A stretch of DNA of 5,726 bases, taken from positions 1 through 5,726 of the forward strand of contig JAISGZ010000197.1 in the NCBI GenBank assembly GCA_031262845.1, in the 5' to 3' direction. The notes under the pieces were generated by a model. The model saw only the letters and a program-made list of their open reading frames with translations, was not told the origin of the DNA and ran no database searches. The position numbers were made by a program, and so were the translations under genes. This document shows positions 5,422 to 5,726 of the stretch, piece after piece (position 1 is the stretch's first letter; each line of letters opens with the position of its first letter). This stretch comes from Propionibacteriaceae bacterium (GTDB taxonomy: Bacteria; Actinomycetota; Actinomycetes; Propionibacteriales; Propionibacteriaceae).

Positions 5422-5726
5422 GTGGAGTACTTGCAACGAGTGGTTGATCAGCAACTAAGCCATTGGCTCGGAGCCTTAGGTGGGGTACTCATCCAGGGTC
5501 CTCGGGCTTGCGGGAAGACTGCGACGGGTCTCCACCAAGCACGCAGCGCAATCCGCTTTGATCAGTCGCCTGAGCTGGTGCGTTTAGCCGAGTTGGCTCC
5601 CGGGGACCTACTTCAAGGAGAGACCCCGCGTTTGATTGATTAGTGGCAGTTGGCCCCGTCAATCTGGAATGTCATCCGCCACGAGATTGATGATCGCCAA
5701 GCTGTTGGCCAGTTCATCATCTCGGG
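5422..5726 (+). pseudogene. AAA-type ATPase (DUF4143-associated), broken by TAG at 5641-5643 and cut by the window edge
   Basis: The GTG start opens a protein beginning MEYLQRVVDQQLSHWLGALG, then GVLIQGPRACGKT with Walker A at residues 26-33. This matches the N-terminus of bacterial AAA-type ATPases that carry a C-terminal DUF4143 domain, a widespread, poorly characterised class often found in mobile or accessory regions. At residues 69-73 it reads PRLID and then TAG, where the family normally has the Walker B glutamate in 'LIDEWQ'. Translation in the same frame after the stop gives WQLAPSIWNVIRHEID and then GQFIISG, which is again family sequence, so a single GAG-to-TAG change explains the break. 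The truncated 73-residue product lacks a complete ATP site. There is no strong Shine-Dalgarno; a CATAAT -10-like box lies at 5400-5405. The rest of the gene is outside the window, so further damage cannot be judged. A sequencing error or stop readthrough is possible but less likely. Confidence 0.87.

Overview
The window looks like a chromosomal segment from a high-GC Gram-positive bacterium, most likely an actinomycete. The evidence is a HelY-type superfamily 2 helicase, the style of the lipid-kinase and HisF proteins, GC-rich codon use, and short or overlapping gene junctions. No marker here fixes the genus.

Left and centre (1-4628) form one minus-strand gene train. In transcription order it holds a single-pass membrane protein (4371-4628), a diacylglycerol kinase-type lipid kinase (3388-4368), a HelY/Ski2-like helicase (1120-3381), hisF (145-984), and the first 48 codons of a probable D-2-hydroxyacid dehydrogenase that runs off the left edge. 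The junctions are 2 bp, 6 bp, 135 bp and a 1-bp TGATG overlap. The 135-bp gap before hisF is the only real break and contains an imperfect second copy of the helicase 3' end. The genes belong to unrelated processes (lipid phosphorylation, RNA metabolism, histidine synthesis), so this is probably co-transcription rather than one pathway.

The right part (about 4760-5421) is a gene-poor stretch of visibly lower GC with no convincing intact gene. It carries two arrays with a 23-bp period. The left one (4768-4859) is clear: three good units and one decayed unit with a CTAA-N7-TTAG palindrome. The right one (5328-5419) is weaker: TTGCA/TTGCG boxes spaced exactly 23 bp. Between them are small hairpins, a 21-codon ORF with a good ribosome binding site, and a minus-strand frame with a faint TPR-like signature. 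The composition and repeats suggest mobile-element debris or a multi-operator control region; the sequence alone does not decide.

The right edge (5422-5726, plus strand) is the start of an AAA-type ATPase of the DUF4143-associated class. A TAG stop sits exactly where the Walker B glutamate is expected, and recognisable family sequence continues in frame after it. It is best read as a recently broken gene.

I do not see a complete novel system. The points most worth following are the helicase that lacks the usual central insertion of HelY proteins, the 23-bp arrays, and the stop codon in the ATPase.
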